A DNA stretch of 57,597 nt from a virus. The stretch spans positions 1-57,597 of IMG/VR virus record IMGVR_UViG_3300037119_000577, one strand, 5' to 3'. Position 1 is the first letter of the stretch. Every line of letters starts with the position of its first letter. Below, piece by piece: positions 13,920 to 21,777 of this stretch. Under the pieces are notes generated by a model. The model was not told the DNA's origin, did no database searches, and worked only from the letters and a program-made list of their open reading frames with translations. The position numbers were made by a program, and so were the translations under genes.

Positions 13920-14331
13920 GATCCGCCCGCCATTTCCGGAGATCGTTTCGGAAGTCTTCGGGGTCAAAATTGGGGCAAGTCTTTCCGGCGTTGAATTCCC
14001 GATGCCCATAAACGTCCTTACTCTTAAGGCCGAATTCGTCCAAAAGGTCTGATACCAGTTCATACATTGACTCCCGTTGCACTTCAGTCATCCGGTCTCG
14101 CCCGATCCAACAAATACCGATAGACTCGGCGTTCTTCCCCTCGCAATGGGCTCCGCGTTGGTCAACCGGACGCCCATCTTCGATCGCGCCATTGCGACGG
14201 ATAACATAATGATATCCCACATCTTTCCAGCCGCGCCCTTTAACGTGCCATTCGCGGACCTCTCTTACGCCGACGTCTAGAGTATCGGGGCTGTCCGACG
14301 TATGCAGGATAATCATGGAAATTTTACGCAC
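13909..14331 (-). CDS. N-acetylmuramoyl-L-alanine amidase endolysin (T7 lysozyme type), 140 aa
   Basis: Matches the Amidase_2/PGRP fold: IILHTSDSP (His 10, zinc ligand), VGYHYVIRRNG, then VYGHREF (second zinc His) and KTCPNFD (zinc Cys), the same order as in T7 lysozyme. The length of about 140 fits that family. It cleaves the bond between muramic acid and L-Ala in peptidoglycan. The GTG at 14331 lies behind AAGGAG and overlaps the upstream gene. No signal peptide is seen, so a holin would be needed for release. T7 lysozyme also inhibits RNA polymerase, but no such phage polymerase is seen here. Confidence 0.9.
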   Translation of the reverse strand: MRKISMIILHTSDSPDTLDVGVREVREWHVKGRGWKDVGYHYVIRRNGAIEDGRPVDQRGAHCEGKNAESIGICWIGRDRMTEVQRESMYELVSDLLDEFGLKSKDVYGHREFNAGKTCPNFDPEDFRNDLRKWRADLDV

Positions 14332-14758
14332 GCCAAATCTCCTTGATAGCGTAGCCCTGCGGGGTTACGTATAGCCCGAAGCGTTTTGCTACCAGCAGCT
14401 CGTAAGGGTCTGTACACTCGATCCATATAAGCGGGTCCGCGCAAAGCCTGTCTAAATTTTCAGCAAACCTTATACGCGCGACCTCTATACGCTCTTGGTG
14501 ACTATTGTCGTACAACTTTGCCAAATGCCGCATCGCCCGGCTGCGGTACCTGCTACTAGTCCACATACCCTTAGGCGTTCGTAGCAGGTCATAGTCCGTA
14601 CCGGGTCTAGAGTTAAATAGCTCGATTACGCGGGTCTTTAGCCCTGCATATGATAATAGGGCAGGCACGGTTAGATCGCCGAGATAGACTACTTCCCCGG
14701 AACTACGTACACCGTACTCCATTACAACTTTTGGCTTGAATAGGTCTCTAATCTTCAT
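14324..14758 (-). CDS. Hypothetical protein, 144 aa
   Basis: A good GGAGGG site precedes the ATG at 14758, and a promoter-like sequence lies 30 bases further up. It is a basic, helical-looking protein without recognised motifs. As first gene of a transcript it leads into the endolysin gene, with which it overlaps by eight bases. Confidence 0.65.
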   Translation of the reverse strand: MKIRDLFKPKVVMEYGVRSSGEVVYLGDLTVPALLSYAGLKTRVIELFNSRPGTDYDLLRTPKGMWTSSRYRSRAMRHLAKLYDNSHQERIEVARIRFAENLDRLCADPLIWIECTDPYELLVAKRFGLYVTPQGYAIKEIWRA

Positions 14759-14786
14759 TTAACAACCCTCCTCGCGACTCGAAAAT

Positions 14787-14815
14787 AACTTATCAACTAT
14801 TAATATCAACGTCAA
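14787..14815 (-). promoter_or_regulatory. Possible sigma70-like promoter
   Basis: TTGACG (14810-14815) and TAAGTT (14787-14792) on the minus strand with a 17-base spacer in AT-rich DNA, just downstream of the helicase gene and upstream of 14324-14758. The -10 is weak. Confidence 0.4.
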
Positions 14816-14832
14816 CATATTAATGTTTGCGC

Positions 14833-16293
14833 TTATGATTCTGCCCAAACTATAGACTCGACGAAGGACTTAGGCAACTTGTCCTTATACTGGCGAATGA
14901 GTCGGCTAAAGTTGCCGTCCAGAATGTAGGTCTTCGAAAAATCATCAGGATCCCGGGTGGACCGCCCGCACGCCTGGATCACCACTTTAAGCGTCTCGAG
15001 CGCGTACCAATCGTCCCCATCCTGGAGGGCCTTCCTCTTCGCAACAATCGGATCTTTGAGGTCGGGGAACGGGAGCTTAGGTATAATATTCAGGCGGCAC
15101 AGATCGCCCTTCAAGTCGATCCCCTCGGCGCACCCCGACGCCAGAAACACGCCCCCGTGCTGCTTAAAGAAGTCTAGCTTTTCAATCTTGTTCGTGGAGT
15201 CATTCACGATCACGGGCCCCGAAAAGTGGGGAGCCAGCTTCTTGGACATCGAGTACGTCGTATGGACCAAAGTATTAAGGCCCAGATTCGCCGCCAAGAT
15301 CTTCTCGATTTCGCCCACGATCTTCCGGGGGTCCGCCTCCCAATTCATCCGGAACGGGGCGGGCTTGAAGTACACGGGCCGATTCTCTTTGGGGATCGGG
15401 GAGGGCGCGTCTAGGAATTTAACGTGCCGATCGCCCACCAGATCGAGAATGTCGGACTGCATCAAGGTTCCCGACATTAAGATCAACTTCTTGGCTCTTA
15501 ATAGTTTATCAACGACGAACCGCGGAGGCCGGATGGGCTTAATATTAAGATACCGATCGGGCCTACCCCGGTACTTACCCGAATCGATCCACACCGCGTA
15601 ATTCTCGGGGGCCTCCTCCAGGCCGCGGAGGGTCATCCGGATTTGCTCGAGTTCGCGGGTTATTTCGGCGAACCGTGTGGGTTGGGCCTTATAGTAAATC
15701 GCGAGCGCGGACAGCTTTTTGATCTGATCCTGGAGCCACCGACCGAGGAATACGGTATTCGTGACGGTCTCGGGGAACTTGAACATCGAATACCGGAGCC
15801 GAGATCCGCACAACAAGAGGAGCATCGACGGAAGGGTGTGAGCCTCGTCGACTATCAGGACGTTCGGGTCCTCCCACCCCTCTGCCTGCGTAAGATAATA
15901 AAGCGACATAGGGTTAAAGAACGTCGGTTGCGTAAGGGCCCGCTGCTTACAAACGGTATAGGGGCAGTCCTGACACGCTTTTTGCTCAAGGGTGTTAGTC
16001 CAATCGTGGCACGAATAACCCGACGAGCAGTTATAATGGGTCTTCCCCTTCAAGAAATTCTTCTTTGGGTATGAAGCGGCGTACTGGTCGATCAGAAGGT
16101 TCGACGGCGTTATAACGTGGGCCCCGGTCACCAGGGAGATTGCCTGCGCTAAGGCGGACTTCCCGAGAGCGACGGGGAAATTGCCCGCGAGGATCGGGTG
16201 CTTCCAGTTTTCGGCGAACCACTCAAGAACGTCCTTCTGAACAGGTCGAGGAACGCGCGAGGTGCCATCGAAGTATTTAAGGAAGTCTACCAT
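14833..16293 (-). CDS. XPD/DinG-like superfamily 2 helicase, 486 aa
   Basis: A Walker A-like segment (FPVALGKSALAQA), DEAH box (LIVDEAHTLPS), a motif III-like LILMSGTL and motif VI (QACGRSTRDPDD) fit the Rad3/XPD/DinG group. Four cysteines between motifs I and II (NCSSGYSC and CQDCPYTVC) match the position of the iron-sulfur domain of that group. These enzymes unwind DNA 5' to 3'. The ATG at 16293 follows GAGG and lies four bases from the stop of a CPT-core gene. It is the likely replicative or recombination helicase, as no DnaB-type helicase is seen. Confidence 0.85.
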   Translation of the reverse strand: MVDFLKYFDGTSRVPRPVQKDVLEWFAENWKHPILAGNFPVALGKSALAQAISLVTGAHVITPSNLLIDQYAASYPKKNFLKGKTHYNCSSGYSCHDWTNTLEQKACQDCPYTVCKQRALTQPTFFNPMSLYYLTQAEGWEDPNVLIVDEAHTLPSMLLLLCGSRLRYSMFKFPETVTNTVFLGRWLQDQIKKLSALAIYYKAQPTRFAEITRELEQIRMTLRGLEEAPENYAVWIDSGKYRGRPDRYLNIKPIRPPRFVVDKLLRAKKLILMSGTLMQSDILDLVGDRHVKFLDAPSPIPKENRPVYFKPAPFRMNWEADPRKIVGEIEKILAANLGLNTLVHTTYSMSKKLAPHFSGPVIVNDSTNKIEKLDFFKQHGGVFLASGCAEGIDLKGDLCRLNIIPKLPFPDLKDPIVAKRKALQDGDDWYALETLKVVIQACGRSTRDPDDFSKTYILDGNFSRLIRQYKDKLPKSFVESIVWAES

Positions 16294-16463
16294 ACGTTCC
16301 TCTTTCCTAGCTGAATGAACATATCTATCGTGGGGCACGCGGGAATAATTTTAATAGAGGCGGGCTGCCTAAGCCTGGCTAATTGCGCGCGGTCACGCTT
16401 ATAATTACATCTAATCCATATACCTTGGTACGCCGTCAACCACCCATCTTGTGGGTCGATCAT
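16287..16463 (-). CDS. CPT-core family micro-protein, 58 aa
   Basis: Begins MIDPQDGWLT and carries the core PACPTIDMFI at residues 41-50, followed by QLGKRNVW. Its ATG overlaps the RuvC-like gene stop (ATGA), and its own end carries the helicase ribosome binding site. So it is translated between the resolvase and helicase genes. Confidence 0.75.
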   Translation of the reverse strand: MIDPQDGWLTAYQGIWIRCNYKRDRAQLARLRQPASIKIIPACPTIDMFIQLGKRNVW

Positions 16464-16951
16464 CGCGCAGCCCAACATTTGTAGATCATTACGCTATCCG
16501 AAATGTCATCCGACACAATGTGGTGCGTGACCATATCGAATCCCGTTTCCGCAAGGGACCGGCAACCCTTAATATCCGCGGTCGGTCCGGCAGCCCCATT
16601 CTTCTTGGCCCACTGCTTCCACGACGAAGAGTAAATGAAGGACGCGGACTCCGACATCTTTGCATGGATCCGGGGGCAGCAGAGGAACGACCCGATCACA
16701 ATAAGGACCAGCCGAGACTTAACGCCCTCGAACAGGACTTTCTGAACGTCCAAACCGGGGGGCAGGTGCTCGTTAAGGAAGTCCGTAAGCTGCTCGAGCT
16801 GATACTGGACACGCCGGGAGAAGGGGTCCGTGGGCTTCCGCGAGCGGAGGACCGTGGTCGCGATCAGGTTGCCGTTGAGCCACAGGGACACCCCCGCGGC
16901 ATTTGACGCCTGATCGATCGAGAGGACGTAGCCAGCTTCCTTAGATTTCAC
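16460..16951 (-). CDS. RuvC-like Holliday junction resolvase, 163 aa
   Basis: Begins with a typical RNase H-fold strand (VLSIDQASNAAGVSLW, catalytic Asp), then VLFEGVK (Glu), and late acidic residues in DDISDSVMIY matching the final Asp pair of RuvC. Such phage resolvases cut branched DNA before packaging. The GTG at 16951 has AAAGGA upstream. Confidence 0.8.
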   Translation of the reverse strand: MKSKEAGYVLSIDQASNAAGVSLWLNGNLIATTVLRSRKPTDPFSRRVQYQLEQLTDFLNEHLPPGLDVQKVLFEGVKSRLVLIVIGSFLCCPRIHAKMSESASFIYSSSWKQWAKKNGAAGPTADIKGCRSLAETGFDMVTHHIVSDDISDSVMIYKCWAAR

Positions 16952-16981
16952 AGGGACGTCCTTTGCTCGGTTAGGGTTGGC

Positions 16982-17009
16982 CTTTTAATGACTTGCCAAG
17001 GTCAGTCAA
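16982..17009 (-). promoter_or_regulatory. Possible promoter, TTGACT-N16-TAAAAG
   Basis: Minus-strand hexamers identical to those at 6359-6387, with a spacer one base shorter, about 30 bases before the resolvase start. A hairpin (stem AGGCGC/GCGCCT, 17013-17032) without a T run lies just upstream. Confidence 0.45.
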
Positions 17010-17042
17010 GGTAGGCGCCCGTTGAAGCGCCTCGTTACGGGA

Positions 17043-17051
17043 TTACTTCAT
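17043..17051 (-). other. Minimal ORF ATG-AAG-TAA behind a strong ribosome binding site
   Basis: Just after the SSB stop, the minus strand has GAAGGAGGG (17060-17068), then eight bases, then ATG AAG TAA. It could be a relic of a deleted gene or a short ribosome-loading site. Confidence 0.5.
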
Positions 17052-17070
17052 GGGTAATTCCCTCCTTCGC

Positions 17071-17751
17071 TTACCAGTTGGAGACAGCTTTGATCTTAGC
17101 GTTAGCAGAGGCGGTGTACTCGAGGACCGACGCATACTTCTGGACCCGGATCTGATTGGCTTCGGCATGTGCAGAAGCGGCATCGAAATCCGCGAACACG
17201 AGGGCCTTGCCCCGGGTGTCAGCCAGCGTCGAACCGTCCGCCATAACGATATTGTAGACCTTGGTGCCGATCTCGTCCTTACCGATGTACTTGATGTAGT
17301 TACCGTCGAACCCGAGTTGGATCGTCATTGTGCGACCGATCAAGGCCTTAACGACGCCATCTTCAGCGGCCGTGAAGTTCTCGTTAAGAACGTCCTCGAG
17401 CGTCTCGATGGTAACAACGACGCCGAGCGCTTTCATGAACTTCTGAAACTTGCCGTACAAGAAAGTGGTCTTCTTGCCGGTGTCCGGATTGGTGTACTCA
17501 ACGTCCGCCATGGGGACAAGGAGGAACGCCGTCGTCGTCTTTTCGCCCAGACCTTCGAGGGTAAGTTTGAAGTTACCCCAATTCGGGTCACGGGCGGGAC
17601 CTTGGAACACCGCAGCCTGAATCGTCACGTCATGCTTGCCCGGATCGAGGTACTTCGATTTGAAGCCTCCCGACTCGGCCAACTTCTTTTGAAGTTCGTC
17701 CTCCGTCTTAATAACTGCCTTGGTTAGTTTAAATTTTGGAATGCTCGCCAT
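17071..17751 (-). CDS. Probable phage single-stranded DNA-binding protein, 226 aa
   Basis: A basic, beta-rich protein of about 25 kDa beginning MASIPKFKLTKAVIKTEDEL, in the replication block between resolvase and Cas4-like genes. The central part (HDVTIQAAVFQGPA, WGNFKLTLEGLG) is compatible with an OB-fold, and I recall this pattern from phage ssDNA-binding proteins, but no invariant motif proves it. The C-terminus is not the acidic tail usual for SSBs. Confidence 0.6.
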   Translation of the reverse strand: MASIPKFKLTKAVIKTEDELQKKLAESGGFKSKYLDPGKHDVTIQAAVFQGPARDPNWGNFKLTLEGLGEKTTTAFLLVPMADVEYTNPDTGKKTTFLYGKFQKFMKALGVVVTIETLEDVLNENFTAAEDGVVKALIGRTMTIQLGFDGNYIKYIGKDEIGTKVYNIVMADGSTLADTRGKALVFADFDAASAHAEANQIRVQKYASVLEYTASANAKIKAVSNW

Positions 17752-17784
17752 AATCTATGTACCTCATTGCTTGTTACCAGAACC

Positions 17785-17805
17785 CTTACCGCAACATACG
17801 GTAAG
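17785..17805. promoter_or_regulatory. Perfect 7-bp stem-loop between the HNH and SSB genes
   Basis: CTTACCG and CGGTAAG pair around a seven-base loop, with no T run, so it is not a classical terminator. It could stabilise or process the SSB message, or be a scar of the HNH insertion. Confidence 0.5.
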
Positions 17806-18282
17806 TTATTCTCTTAATACATGTCGCTCGATATAATCCGAGCGAGCTTTTTCTGAGGCGCGAGCCGCGTCCTCTAATTGATCAAAATACCCTAGAAAAT
17901 GATTATATCCGCCGTGTTTAATCTGAGCCCGCCACCGCCCTCTATCCTTACACCACACTACCCCGCGGTACCCTGAAGCATTCTTGCGCTTACTATTAAC
18001 ACAATTAGCACTTTGACTGATAAATCTCAGGTTACTTTTCTGATTGTTGAGCGGGTTACGGTCAATATGATCCACTACGTACCCCTCCCTACGTCCCATG
18101 ATTGCAAAGTGTAGTAGTAATACCGTACCTATAGCCGCCCATTCTGACGTCAATTCGCGGACGCCGTACCCTTTGGTGTGTCTTGTCCAGTTAAATTGGT
18201 CTAGAAACGCATAATCTTCGTCGTCTACCATAGCGAATATCGCGGCCGTCTTATTTCTCTTACTTAATTGTAATAGTCGCAT
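17806..18282 (-). CDS. HNH homing endonuclease with AP2-type DNA-binding domain, 158 aa
   Basis: The HNH core is VVDHIDRNPLNNQKSNLRF, followed by NCVNSKRKNASGYRGVVW and YFDQLEDAARASEKA, the AP2 domain that recognises DNA in this homing endonuclease family. The start is placed at the ATG at 18282 (MRLLQLSKRN). It sits between the SSB and Cas4-like genes and is probably a free-standing mobile gene. Confidence 0.88.
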   Translation of the reverse strand: MRLLQLSKRNKTAAIFAMVDDEDYAFLDQFNWTRHTKGYGVRELTSEWAAIGTVLLLHFAIMGRREGYVVDHIDRNPLNNQKSNLRFISQSANCVNSKRKNASGYRGVVWCKDRGRWRAQIKHGGYNHFLGYFDQLEDAARASEKARSDYIERHVLRE

Positions 18283-18295
18283 GTCCAGCCATTCT

Positions 18296-19081
18296 TTACT
18301 CCTTAACAAACTGTTTGCTTACAGAAACGAAGTCATCGACCGATTCGATAACCCCAGAGTCCCAAGATGTACACGCCTCCTTAAAGGCACAATAATTACA
18401 CGGGCTCCCGAACGCCGCTGCGTAATTAATTGGGCGGTCCCAAATGATATCCTCATCAATGCACTTCGCCGCCATCTGCGTGTGCGCCATCTGATCGTAC
18501 ACGGTGAACCGGTTAGGCTTACCGTCGATAATCAGCCGCCCGAAATCGTCTATCTTAATATCGAAGGCGCGCTCTTTCTTGATCGTGTAATTGCCGGCGG
18601 CGTCGGGCTCCATATACGCGTACCGAAGCTCACCTTTATCGGTGCCCACCGAGATCATATACGAAACCAACTGCGCCAAGTTCTCAGTCTTAAACTTGCC
18701 GTTCTTAATGACTTCCCGAAGGACGTTCTTAGATTCGGTAGACTTAAGCTCGTGAACCGTTACACCGCTCGAATCAGAAACCACAAAATCGCACCTACCA
18801 GAATGCTCAATCCCAGGTACGCCATCGATCGGTCGGCGGAGGACTTTTTCCGCTTGAAAGGTAAGACCGTCCCCTTGGAGTCTTTGTCCGTGCTGCTGCT
18901 CAAATTGTGTACCTCGCTTAAGATGTACTTCCGGGATCGATCCGCGAACGCCGCGGGATCGTAGGTAGACTTTCCGCAGACATCCTGTATCGTAATCTGT
19001 AAATACGAGCCGTCCCCACATAAAGGCCGACTCAGACCCGCGAACTTTGCGCTCCTTCGTATCATTTTTGCCACTTGACAT
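18296..19081 (-). CDS. Cas4/RecB-like PD-(D/E)XK nuclease with Fe-S cysteines, 261 aa
   Basis: Nuclease residues are visible as SGRCDFVV (Asp) and VTVHELKST (Glu-x-Lys). One Cys near the N-terminus (TGCLRKVY) and three near the C-terminus (SPCNYCAFKEAC) match the four-cysteine iron-sulfur site of Cas4/AddB-type exonucleases. Phage versions act in end processing during recombination or replication. No CRISPR array or Cas1 is present. Confidence 0.83.
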   Translation of the reverse strand: MSSGKNDTKERKVRGSESAFMWGRLVFTDYDTGCLRKVYLRSRGVRGSIPEVHLKRGTQFEQQHGQRLQGDGLTFQAEKVLRRPIDGVPGIEHSGRCDFVVSDSSGVTVHELKSTESKNVLREVIKNGKFKTENLAQLVSYMISVGTDKGELRYAYMEPDAAGNYTIKKERAFDIKIDDFGRLIIDGKPNRFTVYDQMAHTQMAAKCIDEDIIWDRPINYAAAFGSPCNYCAFKEACTSWDSGVIESVDDFVSVSKQFVKE

Positions 19082-19556
19082 GGTAGTCCGCTCTCGCTTT
19101 CAGCTCGTCGTTTTCGAAGTGTGGCTCAGGGGTACCGGTAGTGGAAACAACGTGGAAGTGGGTCACGAGACCCGAAAAGCGCGATCTCAGGTGATCAATT
19201 TCGCACAGTTTGCGGACGTCGTCAATAACAAATATCTTTGCCCCTGTTAATATCTTTACAGACTCTAATAGTCGGTCCGACAATAAAGATACCCACACCG
19301 TCGGATTAATGGCGGCCTTCTTTTGTCCATACTCAACTAGAACGTCGCGCATCGACATGCGGCCCGACCCGTACTCCTTGATTCGGGTAGTCTCTTTGTA
19401 CGCCTGATCTTTGGAAAACCATTTGTAGCCCGGATATTGGCGGGACAGGTCTTCCCGAAGTGCTCCGGCGATTGACCACACTTCGTCGCCCAACTTGGCG
19501 GCGAGTGTCGACTTACCTGACCCGTACCCATCGCCCGATATAAGATAGATTTTCAT
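19062..19556 (-). CDS. P-loop nucleotide kinase, probably deoxynucleoside monophosphate kinase, 164 aa
   Basis: The N-terminus has a P-loop (ISGDGYGSGKSTLA) and a later Walker B-like strand (KIFVIDDVRK). Length and pattern resemble phage dNMP kinases, which supply dNDPs for replication. Substrate cannot be told. It overlaps the Cas4-like gene by 20 bases. Confidence 0.72.
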   Translation of the reverse strand: MKIYLISGDGYGSGKSTLAAKLGDEVWSIAGALREDLSRQYPGYKWFSKDQAYKETTRIKEYGSGRMSMRDVLVEYGQKKAAINPTVWVSLLSDRLLESVKILTGAKIFVIDDVRKLCEIDHLRSRFSGLVTHFHVVSTTGTPEPHFENDELKARADYHVKWQK

Positions 19557-19739
19557 TTATACCTCGTCCGAAGACCAAATCACGCGGTCACCCCTAGCCA
19601 CTAGGGTATAGCGCTTAGCACATGCTATCGCGTAATCTTCTCGAAAAGACGTATATCGCCACCACCATATGCCGCATATACGTCGCTGTACGGTATACCT
19701 CAGTTCTCCCGAGTGTATGGTTTTAATAACCCTGTACAT
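19557..19739 (-). CDS. Hypothetical protein, 60 aa
   Basis: ATG at 19739, directly adjoining the kinase gene. A small basic protein, rich in Tyr, Trp and Arg (GIWWWRY). It has no CPT core despite similar size and aromatic content. Function unknown. Confidence 0.6.
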   Translation of the reverse strand: MYRVIKTIHSGELRYTVQRRICGIWWWRYTSFREDYAIACAKRYTLVARGDRVIWSSDEV

Positions 19740-19742
19740 AAT

Positions 19743-19976
19743 TTAGCCCTCATCATAAAGTTCGCAAAAATGCTCCACGGCGTCGTCTAATTGTGCTACC
19801 AGGTCCGCGTCACAGTGCGCCTCATCGTCGTCGAGTTCCACATCGACGCCCACGATCGCTAGACGGGCGAGGACTTCCACCAGGGCTCTGTACGTATAAT
19901 CAGGGATCCGATACGCGTTGCCATCAGGGTACGCCCGCTGCATACGCTCGACGATGTCTGCAAGGGACTGTCTCAC
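19743..19976 (-). CDS. Hypothetical acidic protein, 77 aa
   Basis: The GTG at 19976 overlaps the stop of the upstream membrane-protein gene (GTGA), with AAGGAG upstream. This start is preferred to the in-frame codon at 20036, which lies inside the neighbour. The C-terminal half is strongly acidic (VDVELDDDEAHCDADL), so DNA mimicry is conceivable but unproven. Confidence 0.62.
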   Translation of the reverse strand: MRQSLADIVERMQRAYPDGNAYRIPDYTYRALVEVLARLAIVGVDVELDDDEAHCDADLVAQLDDAVEHFCELYDEG

Positions 19977-20077
19977 GTCGGGGGCTCCTTCCGAAAACAA
20001 GAAATAATACCGAAGATACAGAAGTACGCGGTCCACACGATTGCTACTGCCAGAAATCCGCCGAAGATAGCTACCAT
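19973..20077 (-). CDS. Micro membrane protein, 34 aa
   Basis: GGAGTTTTAAC precedes the ATG at 20077. Nearly the whole protein is one hydrophobic segment (AIFGGFLAVAIVWTAYFCIF) ending in a short basic tail (CFRKEPPT). Together with the neighbours at 20079 and 20718 it forms a cluster of small membrane proteins that may include the holin. Confidence 0.6.
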   Translation of the reverse strand: MVAIFGGFLAVAIVWTAYFCIFGIISCFRKEPPT

Positions 20078-20078
20078 G

Positions 20079-20525
20079 TTAAAACTCCATTCGTAAGCCG
20101 ACGATTATTGCGCGATCCCGAAACCTGTAATCGAGAGTCCCAAATGCCGGCAGATCCCCCAGGCGCACGCCAATACCTACCTGATAATCTTTCCAATCTT
20201 TCCAGGCACTTACCGGCGTGGCCACATGGAGATCGTACCGACTAATGGGGGAGGTCACAACCGACACATCCTTCTTATCGGCGACTACTTGGGAAACTTT
20301 AGTATCTTTTTTAGTTTCGACGATCTTTTTTTCTTTGGTGCCGTCGGGCTTAACTGTAATAGTGGTGACTTTTTGCTCGGTAGCGATTTCCTCAACCTTT
20401 TCATCGGTATGCGCTCCCGCAACAGTAATAGCGGTTGGACAAACCTGATCCGGTCTGGTATAAAGGACATAGGTTACGGCACTTAATACCAATATTAGCA
20501 GTTCACGCCAAAAACGTATTAACAT
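20079..20525 (-). CDS. Membrane-anchored protein, possibly spanin-like, 148 aa
   Basis: Start at ATG 20525 (MLIRFWRELL) with AAGGA upstream. One N-terminal membrane segment (LLILVLSAVTYVLY) precedes a charged Lys/Glu/Thr-rich stretch (residues 45-85) and a beta-rich C-terminus ending in RAIIVGLRMEF. Topology resembles an inner-membrane spanin or another lysis accessory. A CPTAIT string at about residue 29 is not the micro-protein core. Confidence 0.55.
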   Translation of the reverse strand: MLIRFWRELLILVLSAVTYVLYTRPDQVCPTAITVAGAHTDEKVEEIATEQKVTTITVKPDGTKEKKIVETKKDTKVSQVVADKKDVSVVTSPISRYDLHVATPVSAWKDWKDYQVGIGVRLGDLPAFGTLDYRFRDRAIIVGLRMEF

Positions 20526-20540
20526 TAAGAGTCCTTGAAA

Positions 20541-20762
20541 ATGAAGAAATTCGCCGAATTCGAGATACACGAAGTCGCCATCGAGATCGTATACAAAGAG
20601 ATTCAGGAAATCAAGAAGAAAAAATTCCGGGATGAGGACGATATCGCGCGGATGGAAAAGCTGATCCGCATGTACTCCACATTAATGGATAACTTGCGGA
20701 CCAACATTAGGGATGGGTTACACGATAAACTTGTTCCAGATAGCGGCGACGACGGCACTTAA
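20541..20762 (+). CDS. Hypothetical charged helical protein on the plus strand, 73 aa
   Basis: A plus-strand ORF lying in a gap between minus-strand genes and divergent from the one at 20525. The protein looks natural: highly charged and helical (VYKEIQEIKKKKFRDEDDIA). AAGAG lies about ten bases before the ATG, which is weak. Its last 45 bases overlap the convergent gene at 20718. Function unknown. Confidence 0.55.
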   Translation: MKKFAEFEIHEVAIEIVYKEIQEIKKKKFRDEDDIARMEKLIRMYSTLMDNLRTNIRDGLHDKLVPDSGDDGT

Positions 20763-20918
20763 TGCGGCGACCCCCAGAGCGGCGATCATCTTAACGGACC
20801 CCTTGACCCACTCGAGCGCCTCTTCGGCCCGGGATATCCGGGACTGATAGGTGTCTAGCTTCTCTTCGATCTTGTCGAGCCGAGCTTCGAGATACTGATG
20901 CAGGTCGCGGATTTCCAT
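20718..20918 (-). CDS. XhlA-like holin accessory protein, 66 aa
   Basis: A coiled-coil N-terminal part (residues 1-40) and a C-terminal membrane segment (MIAALGVAALSAVVAAIW) ending in NKFIV. This is the layout of the small haemolysin XhlA/holin-associated family. It lies next to tail-fibre and small membrane-protein genes, a usual place for lysis genes. Confidence 0.62.
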   Translation of the reverse strand: MEIRDLHQYLEARLDKIEEKLDTYQSRISRAEEALEWVKGSVKMIAALGVAALSAVVAAIWNKFIV

Positions 20919-20928
20919 AACAGACCCT

Positions 20929-21777
20929 TTAGTTGGTATGGTCGAGAAGTAGCTTGAGAACGAAGGCCCGGTGAGCCAAACAATAAGCGGGAGCGCCCCG
21001 GACGTACGGAGGGCAGTCGTAACCAGGGTCGAGCATTAGAGCGATTGCGGGCTCAAAGGTGCCGAAGTAAATACCGCGGGCCGTTTGGAAGAGGCCGTCC
21101 TGAGGATGGAGAGCTGCCAAAGCGGCTACCAGACTAGCGGACGCCTTGTTAGTGGACCCTTCGATTTCGCCTTGAAGCAAGATCGCGAGTACTTGTATAT
21201 GCTGCTCGTAATCCGACGGGACGGGAAAGAAGGCTGCGGGCGTCTTCCTACATTCGCGGGCGTCGTCGCCGGCCGACAAAGCGTAGATCGCACGGCACAA
21301 TAGGCCCTTGAGATTGTCGCCTAAGTAAACCTCGGGCTGGGACGCGGGTAAGCCCATCTGCCAATCGTGCGCGGCGCCATAGTCCGCGAGCCGCTGGAGC
21401 TCCCCCAGATCCTTGGCGGACCAGCGGGACCAGATATAACCGATCAACATATCGCGGGATACCGTGGACTTAGACCCCCGATCGACACCGTCCCAACAGG
21501 GGCCTACGGTAACGGGTCTACGGTGAATCTCGCCCGACGCGTGTTCCGCCAAATCCATTTGGGGGGATCCGCCTGCCGCCGACGCGATACCTGCCCACAT
21601 GGTGCCGTCGCAATCGTGGGACGAGGGCCAGCCAGTCTGGGGGTCCGAAGCATCCCGTAAGCTGCCGAGAACGTCCTGATAAGCAGCCTGTAGGTTGCCC
21701 GACGCGCCACCCTCGCGCACTTCCGCACGCCCGCACCCTATTAACATTAATACCAATATCGGATAATAAGCGCGCAT
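20929..21777 (-). CDS. Lipoprotein with helical, hydrolase-like domain, 282 aa
   Basis: A signal peptide with lipobox (ILVLMLIGC) and a mature domain of repeated helices. SRDMLIGYIWSRW, ADYGAAHDWQMG and GLLCRAIYAL recall a conserved phage protein found near tail fibres and resemble an (alpha/alpha) toroid such as those of some glycosidases. Catalytic residues are not identified. It is directly downstream of the 894-aa fibre gene, so it may modify surface glycans or block superinfection. Confidence 0.6.
   Translation of the reverse strand: MRAYYPILVLMLIGCGRAEVREGGASGNLQAAYQDVLGSLRDASDPQTGWPSSHDCDGTMWAGIASAAGGSPQMDLAEHASGEIHRRPVTVGPCWDGVDRGSKSTVSRDMLIGYIWSRWSAKDLGELQRLADYGAAHDWQMGLPASQPEVYLGDNLKGLLCRAIYALSAGDDARECRKTPAAFFPVPSDYEQHIQVLAILLQGEIEGSTNKASASLVAALAALHPQDGLFQTARGIYFGTFEPAIALMLDPGYDCPPYVRGAPAYCLAHRAFVLKLLLDHTN

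Noticed and set aside
18296-19081. CRISPR adaptation function for the Cas4-like gene
   Set aside because: No Cas1, Cas2 or repeat array in the window; phage Cas4-like exonucleases are common in recombination modules.
20430-20450. CPTAIT string in the membrane-anchored protein at 20079
   Set aside because: It is near the N-terminus after a membrane segment and lacks the Leu/Phe positions of the CPT core.
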